Shown here piece by piece: positions 17,924 to 23,992 of a stretch of DNA of 64,000 bases. Source of the stretch: Sellimonas catena (GTDB lineage Bacteria > Bacillota > Clostridia > Lachnospirales > Lachnospiraceae); assembly GCF_045063725.1 (NCBI RefSeq), contig NZ_CP173695.1; one strand, given 5' to 3'. Each line of letters opens with the position of its first letter. Within the stretch, counting starts at the first letter, position 1. A program made the position numbers and the translations under genes. The notes under the pieces are model-generated. The model made no database searches and was not told where the DNA came from. It saw only the letters and a list, made by a program, of their open reading frames with translations.

Positions 17924-18340
17924 TCAGGATCGGCAGGCCGGATTGTCAAATTCCGGGTTGAACGCATAGAAGTTTTTACTGTCGAGATGGTCGGTTACAA
18001 TGCGGAGTGATTCGCCGAAACGTTGATAATGAACAATTTCGCGTTCTCTTAAGAAACGGATCGGGGCGATGATATCCGGATCATCGATCAGACGGAGAAT
18101 GTTATCATAAGTTGTACGGGCTTTTTGCTCTGCTGCAAGGTTTTCGTGAAGATCTGTGATCGGATCCCCTTTGGACTGGAATACAGTGGCGGTCCATGGC
18201 ATTCCGCTTGCGGCCTGAGGCCAGAGAGCCAGTGTATGGTCCACATAATATGTGGCAAATCCGGAACGCTCAATTTCTTCCGGGGACAGGTTTCTTGTCA
18301 GCTGATGGACAATGGCACAGATCATTTCCATATGGGCGAG
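17924..18340 (-). CDS. cotJC: Spore coat protein CotJC, 3' segment (codons 66-203 of the rejoined gene)
   Basis: This segment gives residues 66-203 of a manganese-catalase-family spore coat protein. It starts LAHMEMICAIVHQL at the junction and contains GDPITDLHENLAAEQKA and RFLREREIVHYQRF. By family spacing, His68, Glu136 and His169 of the rejoined protein are metal ligands, matching His69, Glu148 and His181 of known Mn catalases. The first ATG of this piece (18331) has no good ribosome binding site, so it is unlikely to be made alone. The 5' segment lies at 19933-20127 beyond a 1592-bp insertion. Joining at the GAAGAA repeat keeps the frame. Confidence 0.93.
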   Translation of the reverse strand, partial: LAHMEMICAIVHQLTRNLSPEEIERSGFATYYVDHTLALWPQAASGMPWTATVFQSKGDPITDLHENLAAEQKARTTYDNILRLIDDPDIIAPIRFLREREIVHYQRFGESLRIVTDHLDSKNFYAFNPEFDNPACRS

Positions 18341-19240
18341 TTCTTCTGCTCCGAATAAGGATGAAGACGCTTTTGAACAGTAAAAAACAGGTCTTCGGAG
18401 ATCAGGGCGGGATGAAGACCCTGGACAATGAGATAGTCGTTCTGCCTTGGCCGGTGTGCAGTAAGAATTCCATCCTTCAGTTTTGGCGAAGTCTTCCGGT
18501 AATTCCAGCGAAGTTTCCCGATATAGACAGGATTATCCAGTATATCGTGAACGGAGGAATAGGTAAATACAGGGGCTTTCCGGGGATGGTAAGTGCGGGA
18601 ACGGTTCAGTTCACCGACAACTTCGGAAATAGTGAAGGATTTTTCGCCGTAAAGAGAAAAAATCAGACGGACAGCAGGAGATTCGTGATTCGGGCAGAGT
18701 GTAAAACCTTTCCGGTCGGGAAGACGAATACGGTCATATCCGTACGGGGCAATATTCCCGACGTATTTTCCCTCTTTGATACTGGCGAGCCTTCCGGCCT
18801 GCATCCGCCGGTTGATTGTTTTATACTCTCTGCGGGACATGAAGAGACTGAATTCAAAATACTCCAGATCAAAATCATTTTCCGGTTCGTAGATTTTGTA
18901 CGGGGTTATAATCCGCGTGCCGCTGTACTGAAAAGTCCGTGTTACGATCCCCTGATCGATAGAGTCGCCTCTTGCCAGACGTTCAATTTCCATAACCAGG
19001 ACACCTTCCCACTTTCCCTGTTCTACCTCGGAAAGCAGCTGTTTCATTACGGGACGGCCGGAGATCGTATCTCCGGATTCCGACTTCCCGGTAGATTTTC
19101 AGGACGGGGAGAGACATGGAGTCGGCAAGGGATCTCAGAACGGATTCATGCCGGAGAAGTGTGCTTCCCGGGTGAAGACGCTCCATTTCCAGATCTTTTC
19201 GGGATTTTCTAAGATACATGCAATAAGACAAAAAAATCAT
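18322..19240 (-). pseudogene. Serine recombinase of the cotJC-interrupting element, frameshifted and C-terminally short
   Basis: The N-terminal part (from ATG 19240) has YLRKSRKD, with the catalytic Ser13. The frame breaks at the CC pair at 19080-19081 (one extra base). Skipping it gives REVESGDTISGRPVMKQLL and then VMEIERLARGD, the expected resolvase-domain sequence. The recombinase domain (PF07508; YVGNIAPYGYDRIRL, ILDNPVYIGKL) follows. The corrected protein is about 305 residues and stops just past the element border, before the zinc-ribbon and coiled-coil part seen in 500-residue relatives such as SpoIVCA. It should excise the element, but as sequenced it looks inactive unless the frameshift is a sequence error. 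Confidence 0.85.
18341..18346 (-). repeat. Direct repeat / attachment core at the cotJC 3' junction
   Basis: GAAGAA on the minus strand (TTCTTC on plus), identical to 19933-19938. It lies within GGAGCA-GAAGAA-CTCGCC, immediately before CotJC codon 66. The crossover must fall within this repeat, because the flanking bases differ. Confidence 0.85.
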
Positions 19241-19459
19241 CCTGTTAACTGTTTTGTAGAAATTTATGAATAAAAAAGAGAAGATATGAAAAAGAGGTCC
19301 AAAAATGAGGAGTGCCGGTACAAAATGTACCGGCTGAATTATGAAAAAGAAAATTGTTTACTTAGAAAGGTTTTGCTTTCTATGTGTTTTAATATACAGG
19401 AAGAATATGAAAAAAATATGTTTCTGATTTGAAAAAAGCATGAACAATATGTAACCGGA
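19241..19459. other. Non-coding spacer of the element, with a strong hairpin
   Basis: Between the two genes of the element. It contains a perfect 9-bp inverted repeat, GCCGGTACA / TGTACCGGC, with an AAA loop at 19314-19334. On the minus strand the hairpin is followed by ACTCCTCATTTTT, so it may end transcription of the Spo0A-domain gene imperfectly. The rest is AT-rich, with no gene I can support. Confidence 0.55.
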
Positions 19460-19795
19460 TCAATGTCTGATGTTATGTTCCTGGCAATAAGCGACAAGGA
19501 TATCAATGAATTCTCCGGCAGAAGGTTTAAAGCCAAGAGGATAGGATGCAATCTGACTTAAAAACTCTCTGTTTCCACGTTCCCAGCAAATCGTGATTAC
19601 TGTACGGAGGTTTCGTTCTACATTACTTACCGGAGTATGATAATAAGAAGCGATATCAAGATACAGCTTTTTTGTGATGGAAAGAAGATACTCTTCATTG
19701 GACAGGGCAAGAATGACTGCTCTGTAGAGGTAGTGATACCCGCGGTAAGTGGCATTGATACCCAGCCTGTGAATCAGCTGCGAAAGATTTTCCAT
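19460..19795 (-). CDS. Stand-alone Spo0A C-terminal DNA-binding domain protein
   Basis: 111 residues that align over their whole length with the effector domain of Spo0A: LSQLIHRLGINATYRGYHYL, SITKKLYLDIASYY, VERNLRTVITICWERGN and KPSAGEFID. The receiver domain that holds the phosphorylated Asp is absent, so phosphorelay control is not possible through this protein. GGAG precedes ATG 19795 closely. It lies inside the cotJC element, upstream of the recombinase gene on the same strand. It may bind 0A boxes to control the recombinase or excision, or interfere with Spo0A; these roles are inferences. Confidence 0.88.
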   Translation of the reverse strand: MENLSQLIHRLGINATYRGYHYLYRAVILALSNEEYLLSITKKLYLDIASYYHTPVSNVERNLRTVITICWERGNREFLSQIASYPLGFKPSAGEFIDILVAYCQEHNIRH

Positions 19796-19838
19796 GATTC
19801 TCCTTTCTCTTACATCTGAGACAACACCATAATGTTCT

Positions 19839-19876
19839 ATTATAATATAGAAAAGCCGGGAAATATAAATACGACA
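19839..19876 (-). promoter_or_regulatory. Possible promoter with 0A-like box for the Spo0A-domain gene
   Basis: Minus strand: TGTCGTA at 19876-19870 (one mismatch to the Spo0A box TGTCGAA), then 25 bp, then TATAAT at 19844-19839, about 45 bp before ATG 19795. No good -35 is seen, as would suit an activator-dependent promoter. Short motifs, so weak evidence. Confidence 0.35.
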
Positions 19877-19932
19877 TTTTTAGACGGAAAAAGACAAAGA
19901 AAGACAAAAAAGAAATAAGAAATCGGAGCGGA

Positions 19933-19938
19933 TTCTTC
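19933..19938 (-). repeat. Direct repeat / attachment core at the cotJC 5' junction
   Basis: GAAGAA on the minus strand, encoding Glu64-Glu65 of CotJC, identical to 18341-18346. Beyond it the reading frame turns into non-conserved residues (SAPISYFFF). Confidence 0.85.
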
Positions 19939-20127
19939 GGTCCCGATATCGGTCAGAATTCCGGTAACCTCTTTGTAAGGCATGGTATACCGTTGAGAGA
20001 GGTAGCGCATGGATGCTGCAAGCTCTCCGTCAGGGCCTCCGAACTGACTGATGATAATCTGGGCCGCTTTTGGATCCGGTTTTGAAATTTTTACCGGAAA
20101 CTGAAGACGTTTTTCATAATTCCACAT
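19933..20127 (-). CDS. cotJC: Spore coat protein CotJC, 5' segment (codons 1-65)
   Basis: The start MWNYEKRLQFPV is near-identical in pattern to known CotJC proteins. GGPDGELAASMRYL holds Glu35, and TDIGTEE holds Glu65, both expected manganese ligands at the same numbering as in Mn catalases. The segment breaks at the element border, between ligand Glu65 and ligand His68. Unspliced, translation would run on to about 19840 and give a 95-residue product with half of the active site. AAGGAGG precedes ATG 20127, and the cotJB stop is only 3 nt upstream. The coat protein is made in the mother cell. Confidence 0.93.
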
Positions 20128-20130
20128 AAA

Positions 20131-20400
20131 TCAGCATCCTCCTTCCTGCCATGGCCATGGTTCGTTGATCCAGTTCCAGCGGTCCCCGCATGATTCGTCC
20201 GTACTGTCAATGGTGAGAGGACCATAACATGCTGCATATTCTTCCAGCGCCTTGATACGCTGCTCTTTATATTTGTGAAAAAAGGCGAGTGCTTCTTCGT
20301 CATCCGGATGTGTGTCGAGATACAGCTGAATGTCATTTACAGCAAAGCTGACAGTGTTAATATGGTTTAAAAGCTCTTTTCGTGAAGGAAAGTTTTTCAT
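20131..20400 (-). CDS. cotJB: Spore coat protein CotJB
   Basis: 89 residues with the CotJB family pattern: LLNHINTVSFAVNDIQLYLD, then THPDDEEALAFFHKYKEQR, then YGPLT and the Trp/Pro-rich WNWINEPWPWQ end. It belongs to the CotJABC complex of the spore inner coat. The start at 20400 overlaps the cotJA stop (ATGA), with GGAGG upstream; longer in-frame starts only extend into cotJA. The C-terminus is Cys-terminated. Expression should follow the mother-cell promoter before cotJA. Confidence 0.92.
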   Translation of the reverse strand: MKNFPSRKELLNHINTVSFAVNDIQLYLDTHPDDEEALAFFHKYKEQRIKALEEYAACYGPLTIDSTDESCGDRWNWINEPWPWQEGGC

Positions 20401-20633
20401 GAACAGCAGCCTCCTTTGCCAAGAAACGGTTTGTCGAGCTCCTCGAAAATAGTCCCCCGTATAAAGGCCCTGCAAACCGGGTAAGGTTCCATATAGCGCT
20501 GCCACGGGACATAAGCCATTGCAACAGGAAACTCTTTTTTCAGATTTTCTTTCGCGCCGCAGATGCTCTTTCCCGTGTGATCCTGATTCTTATAAGGCTG
20601 GCGGAACGGAGGGCGCTGATAATAATTTTGCAT
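20397..20633 (-). CDS. cotJA: Spore coat-associated protein CotJA
   Basis: 78 residues. The N-terminus is rich in Gln, Pro, Tyr and Arg (MQNYYQRPPFRQ). The C-terminal half has the CotJA pattern AMAYVPWQRYMEPYPVCRAFIRGTIF, then ELDKPF and a GGCC end. AAGGAG lies 7 nt upstream of ATG 20633, so I prefer it to a longer in-frame start. It is the first gene of the cotJABC operon, and its stop overlaps the cotJB start. The two adjacent terminal Cys residues could be cross-linked in the coat (inference). Confidence 0.92.
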   Translation of the reverse strand: MQNYYQRPPFRQPYKNQDHTGKSICGAKENLKKEFPVAMAYVPWQRYMEPYPVCRAFIRGTIFEELDKPFLGKGGCCS

Positions 20634-20665
20634 TCTGAAACTCCTTTCAATCTTTTTTCTAAGAT

Positions 20666-20695
20666 TATCATATGGGAAAACAAAGTGAAAGTTAC
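20666..20695 (-). promoter_or_regulatory. Mother-cell (sigma-K or sigma-E type) promoter of cotJABC
   Basis: Minus strand: GTAAC at 20695-20691, a 16-bp spacer and CATATGATA at 20674-20666, about 33 bp before ATG 20633. CATAnnnTA with an upstream AC fits sigma-K; the B. subtilis operon is known to use sigma-E. No sigma-A promoter is visible here. Confidence 0.55.
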
Positions 20696-20715
20696 AATTC
20701 ATTTCCGGGAGAAGG

Positions 20716-20744
20716 TTGTTTTTCCGCGTCAATACGGATATAAT
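20716..20744 (+). promoter_or_regulatory. Sigma-A promoter of the FtsW/RodA-family gene
   Basis: TTGTTT at 20716-20721, a 17-bp spacer and TATAAT at 20739-20744, 47 bp before ATG 20792. It diverges from the cotJ promoter. Confidence 0.65.
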
Positions 20745-20791
20745 AAGAAATCATCGGGGCAGTATAAATGAAAAATATGGAGTGAATGGAT

Positions 20792-21979
20792 ATGGATCAA
20801 CGTCAAAGACTAAAAAGAAAACGAATGATACGCCAGAAGAAAATGACAGGTAAAGTAGAATATTCCTATTTTGATTACGGGCTCGTAGCTGTGCTGATCT
20901 TTCTTCTTTGTTTTGGACTGATTATGCTTTATAGTACAAGCTATTATTCGGCACAGATTGACTATGACGGGGACGGTACGTACTATTTCAGAAGACAGCT
21001 GATGATCAGCGCTCTGGGACTTGTCGTGATGTACGTGGTGACAAAGATTGACTATCATCTTTATGCGAGATACGCCAAGGCTCTTTATGTGATTTCCTTT
21101 ATTTTGATGGCGCTTGTTCAGACACCGCTGGGAATTGAGGCAAACGGGGCGAGAAGATGGATTCAGCTTCCTTTCAGGCAGCAGCTGCAGCCGTCCGAGG
21201 TGACCAAAATCGCCGTGATTTTGTTTATCCCTTATATCATATGCTCTCTTGGAAAAGAGGCTTATACGAAAAAAGGGGCGTTCTGGATTTTTCTGTATGG
21301 AGGACTTGCCGCAGCAGGTGTATTCGTCCTGACGGAGAATCTGAGTACTGCGGTTATCGTATTTGGAATTGCAGCAGTCATCTTTTTTGTAACGTATCCA
21401 AGGACGAAGAAAATTGCGATTGCTTTTTTTGTAATTGTAATCGGGGGGCTGATTGCAGGCCAGATCCTTGGAAGACTTCTGGAGTCCAGCGGCAATTTCC
21501 GGCTTCAGAGAATCCTTTCCTGGGTAGATCCTGAAAAGTATGCCCAGAGCGGAGCATTTCAGACGATGCAGGGACTTCTGGCAATCGGAAGCGGAGGCTT
21601 TTTTGGAAAAGGTCTTGGAAACAGCGCCCAGAAAATGGTCATTCCGGAGCCGCAGAATGATATGATTCTTTCCATCATCTGCGAGGAACTGGGAGTCTTC
21701 GGCCTGATTGTCGTTCTGGTATTGTTTGGCATGCTTCTTTACCGGCTGATGTTTATTGCACAGAATGCGCCGGATCTTTACGGATCTCTTATTGTGACTG
21801 GGGTGTTCGCGCACATCGCGATTCAGGTTATTCTGAATGTCGCTGTTGTTCTGAATGTGATTCCAACGACCGGCATCACGCTTCCGTTTATCAGTTACGG
21901 AGGAACTTCGGCGTTGTTTTTGATGATTGAAATGGGGATTGTCCTGAATGTATCGGGAAAAATTAAAATACGCAGATAA
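20792..21979 (+). CDS. FtsW/RodA/SpoVE-family peptidoglycan glycosyltransferase
   Basis: A SEDS polymerase that lengthens glycan strands from lipid II in the membrane, working with a class B PBP. About 395 residues: a basic cytoplasmic start, then about ten spans. The motifs RRWIQLPFRQQLQPSE, GGFFGKGLGNS, PEPQNDMILSIICEELG and ITLPFISYGGTSALF are hallmarks. GGAG at 20779-20782 fits ATG 20792 better than 20786. A paralogue sits in the dcw cluster (33270), so this copy may be the elongation (RodA) or spore (SpoVE) version. Its position beside cotJ is suggestive only. Confidence 0.9.
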   Translation: MDQRQRLKRKRMIRQKKMTGKVEYSYFDYGLVAVLIFLLCFGLIMLYSTSYYSAQIDYDGDGTYYFRRQLMISALGLVVMYVVTKIDYHLYARYAKALYVISFILMALVQTPLGIEANGARRWIQLPFRQQLQPSEVTKIAVILFIPYIICSLGKEAYTKKGAFWIFLYGGLAAAGVFVLTENLSTAVIVFGIAAVIFFVTYPRTKKIAIAFFVIVIGGLIAGQILGRLLESSGNFRLQRILSWVDPEKYAQSGAFQTMQGLLAIGSGGFFGKGLGNSAQKMVIPEPQNDMILSIICEELGVFGLIVVLVLFGMLLYRLMFIAQNAPDLYGSLIVTGVFAHIAIQVILNVAVVLNVIPTTGITLPFISYGGTSALFLMIEMGIVLNVSGKIKIRR

Positions 21980-22085
21980 AATATCTTTTCTTTCCCACGG
22001 GTTTGTGTTATGATGAATAAAGTAGTATTGAAAACTACATATTATAGATGCAAAAATCACACCATGGAATGTGGGAGGAATAAAA

Positions 22086-22925
22086 ATGAGTTATAAAGTG
22101 ATTGTAGACAGCTGCGGAGAACTGACACCTGAGATGAAAAATTCGGGAAAGATTTTTACAGCTCCGCTGATATTGAATGTCGGAGGACATCTTGTCGTAG
22201 ATGATGAGACATTTGATCAGGCGGATTTTCTGGAGCGGGTAGCAAAATGCAGTGAATGTCCAAAGTCATCCTGTCCATCTCCGGAGTCCTATATGAAAGC
22301 ATTTCAGGGAGAAGCCGAACGGGTTTATGTGGTGACACTTTCCGCAGAGCTGAGCGGCTCTTACAACAGTGCTGTGCTGGGAAAGAACCTGTTCCTGGAA
22401 GAGTATGGCGAAAAAGACATCTATGTATTTAACTCACGGTCTGCATCGGTAGGAGAGACGCTGATAGCAAAAAAGATTATGGAATGTGAAGAGCAGGGGA
22501 TGACCTTTCAGGAGGTTATCGATGCGGTAGAGACATACATCGACGGACAGAATACGTATTTTGTTCTGGAGTCACTGGAAACCCTCAGAAAAAACGGAAG
22601 ACTCACCGGATTGAAAGCGCTGGCGGCATCGGTGCTGAATATCAAGCCTGTTATGGGGGCGACAAAGCAGGGCATCATTATCCAGCATGGGCAGGCCAGA
22701 GGCATTAACAAAGCACTTGTTAAAATGGTGGACCGCGTGGTGGAGGAGATTGTCCAACCGGAGGAAAAGATTCTCGGTATTGCGCATTGCAACTGTCCGG
22801 CACGGGCAGAGCTTGTAAAGGAAATGCTCCAGAAGAGGATTCCGCTTAAAGAGGTCATTGTGCTCGATACAAGAGGAGTCAGCAGTATGTATGCCAATGA
22901 TGGCGGTGTGATCATTGCCGTATAA
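22086..22925 (+). CDS. DegV family fatty-acid-binding protein
   Basis: About 279 residues. The DegV fold signature is present: VIVDSCGEL at the start, VVTLSAELSGSYNSA in the middle (the Ser that contacts the fatty-acid head group), then FVLESLETLRKNGRL and a C-terminal GVSSMYANDGGVIIAV. Such proteins hold fatty acids for FakA-type fatty acid kinases; no kinase gene is adjacent here. The longer GTG start at 22071 overlaps the ribosome binding site GGGAGG, so ATG 22086 is chosen. No clear promoter is seen, and no terminator follows directly. Confidence 0.93.
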   Translation: MSYKVIVDSCGELTPEMKNSGKIFTAPLILNVGGHLVVDDETFDQADFLERVAKCSECPKSSCPSPESYMKAFQGEAERVYVVTLSAELSGSYNSAVLGKNLFLEEYGEKDIYVFNSRSASVGETLIAKKIMECEEQGMTFQEVIDAVETYIDGQNTYFVLESLETLRKNGRLTGLKALAASVLNIKPVMGATKQGIIIQHGQARGINKALVKMVDRVVEEIVQPEEKILGIAHCNCPARAELVKEMLQKRIPLKEVIVLDTRGVSSMYANDGGVIIAV

Positions 22926-22970
22926 TGCAGACGGAGATTGTGTAAGAAATGTGAAATCAGGATTCAAAAC

Positions 22971-22999
22971 TTGTATTTGCATGGTGAATGTGTTATCAT
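22971..22999 (+). promoter_or_regulatory. Probable promoter of the small membrane protein gene
   Basis: TTGTAT at 22971-22976, a 17-bp spacer and TATCAT at 22994-22999. The -35 is weak. Confidence 0.45.
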
Positions 23000-23032
23000 G
23001 TATACCAGTTGAGTGCAAAAGGAGTAACAGAT

Positions 23033-23284
23033 ATGAGCCTGACAAAAGCAGATTCTTATAAAAATAACAGGGAAAAAAGAAAAAAGGAAGAGAAAAAGAA
23101 AAAGCTTCTGTTCCGTCTGAAGACGGCTCTGGCGGCAGTGATTATTGTACTGATTGTTGTCTGGATCGGATTTTCCGGATATCAGAAGATTGAAGAGAGC
23201 AGACCGAGAGCAAGTGTGACAGCTGATTATTCCGCGTTTGAGGAATATCTTAATGGCCTGAGCGGCACAGAAGAAACGGAATAA
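23033..23284 (+). CDS. Small single-span membrane protein of unknown function
   Basis: 83 residues: a highly basic N-terminus of about 24 residues rich in Lys, Arg and Glu, one hydrophobic span (about 27-47, TALAAVIIVLIVVWIGFSGY), and a short acidic outer part (SAFEEYLNGLSGTEETE). I do not recognise the family. AAAAGGAG is well spaced from ATG 23033; an upstream in-frame start at 22988 lies inside the probable promoter. It is followed by a hairpin and then the mraZ promoter, so it is probably a single-gene unit. The layout is division-protein-like, but that is only an impression. Confidence 0.75.
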   Translation: MSLTKADSYKNNREKRKKEEKKKKLLFRLKTALAAVIIVLIVVWIGFSGYQKIEESRPRASVTADYSAFEEYLNGLSGTEETE

Positions 23285-23311
23285 GAGCCTATGTAATGAA
23301 AGGCGAAAAGG

Positions 23312-23345
23312 CAGTATGGTTTCATCCATACTGTCTTTTATTTTG
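23312..23345 (+). terminator. Probable intrinsic terminator after the small membrane protein gene
   Basis: CAGTATGG / CCATACTG stem with a 6-nt loop, followed by TCTTTTATTTTG. Confidence 0.7.
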
Positions 23346-23424
23346 TTCCGGGAAAAGCCCGCAGGACTCTTAACAGACGTGAAAACCTGTAAGAAATTAT
23401 TAAGAATCATTTTGGAAAAAACAC

Positions 23425-23453
23425 TTGAAAAAGCAGGGTGTGTGGTTTACAAT
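23425..23453 (+). promoter_or_regulatory. Sigma-A promoter of the mra/dcw operon
   Basis: TTGAAA at 23425-23430, a 17-bp spacer and TACAAT at 23448-23453. MraZ boxes overlap the -10 and start region. Confidence 0.75.
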
Positions 23454-23495
23454 GGTTTCAAGTGGTAGAAAGTGGAGAGAAGTGGTACAAAATGG
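23441..23495 (+). promoter_or_regulatory. MraZ box array, 10-bp periodic repeats
   Basis: TGTGG at 23441, AATGG at 23451, AGTGG at 23461, 23471 and 23481, and AATGG at 23491: exact 10-bp steps, one face of the helix. MraZ proteins are known to bind such direct repeats (TGGG or GTGG cores, 10-bp period) before their own gene. Overlap with the promoter fits autorepression. Confidence 0.8.
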
Positions 23496-23530
23496 TGGAG
23501 GCCATCCCCATTTTGGAAGAAGGTGATTGT

Positions 23531-23968
23531 ATGTTGAACGGAGAATTCAATCATAGTATTGATGCAAAAGGCCGCCTGATCATCCCTTCCAAGTTTCGCG
23601 AAAGTCTGGGAGAACATTTCGTGATAACAAAGGGAATGGACGGCTGTTTATTTGTGTATCCGGACGACGAATGGAGTGCCTTTGAGGAAAAACTCCGGGA
23701 ATTACCACTTACAAACAAAAAAGCCAGAGACTTCAAACGTTTCTTTCTTGGAAGCGCTGTCGATGGTGAACTTGACAAACAAGGTCGAGTACTTATCTCT
23801 TCTGCCCTGAGAGCATATGCCGGACTGGAAAAGGAAGTAGTTCTGGCAGGTGTCCTTGACAAGATTGAAATCTGGGACAAGAAAGCCTGGGATGCACATA
23901 GTGAAGAAGTGGAAGCGGATATCGATGATATCGCAAGTGACATGGAAGATCTGGGCCTTAGTATTTAA
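23531..23968 (+). CDS. mraZ: Transcriptional regulator MraZ
   Basis: 145 residues, with two AbrB-like halves, the usual structure of a ring-forming DNA-binding protein that controls the dcw operon. MLNGEFNHSIDAKGRLIIPSKF is the N-terminal repeat, and LDKQGRVLISSALRAYAGL is the matching second DxKGR-type repeat. Upstream in-frame starts lie in the leader; ATG 23531 fits the family start and has AAGGTG before it. Its binding-site array lies 36-90 bp upstream. It is the first gene of the cell-wall and division cluster and is followed by rsmH. Confidence 0.96.
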   Translation: MLNGEFNHSIDAKGRLIIPSKFRESLGEHFVITKGMDGCLFVYPDDEWSAFEEKLRELPLTNKKARDFKRFFLGSAVDGELDKQGRVLISSALRAYAGLEKEVVLAGVLDKIEIWDKKAWDAHSEEVEADIDDIASDMEDLGLSI

Positions 23969-23992
23969 GATCATATGATGGAGGAGAACGCC

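Larger units (their letters stand above)
18341..19938 (-). mobile_element. Skin-like intervening element inside cotJC
   Basis: The element lies between two copies of GAAGAA (read on the minus strand), one ending CotJC codon 65 and one just before codon 66. Deleting 1592 bp joins ...DIGTEE to LAHMEM, the conserved CotJC sequence, with no lost or added base. It carries a serine recombinase gene and a stand-alone Spo0A DNA-binding domain gene, both on the coding strand of cotJC. Sporulation-excised elements of this kind are known from sigK (skin), where a serine recombinase removes the element in the mother cell. This one is very small and has no other phage genes. Confidence 0.9.

Noticed and set aside
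18196..19212. A 338-residue open frame on the plus strand through the cotJC element
   Set aside because: It lies opposite the recombinase and cotJC codons, both of which have clear family motifs; the plus frame has none.
17970..20440. TGTCGAG words in the cotJ genes as Spo0A boxes
   Set aside because: They fall inside coding sequence, differ from TGTCGAA at one base, and are not next to promoters.
20810..22060. A 416-residue open frame on the minus strand
   Set aside because: It lies opposite the clear FtsW/RodA-family gene, has no ribosome binding site, and its composition is that expected from the reverse of a membrane protein gene.
23441..23495. The periodic repeats before mraZ as a CRISPR or tandem-repeat locus
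   Set aside because: The unit is 10 bp with a 5-bp core, there are no spacers, and the position and spacing fit MraZ boxes.
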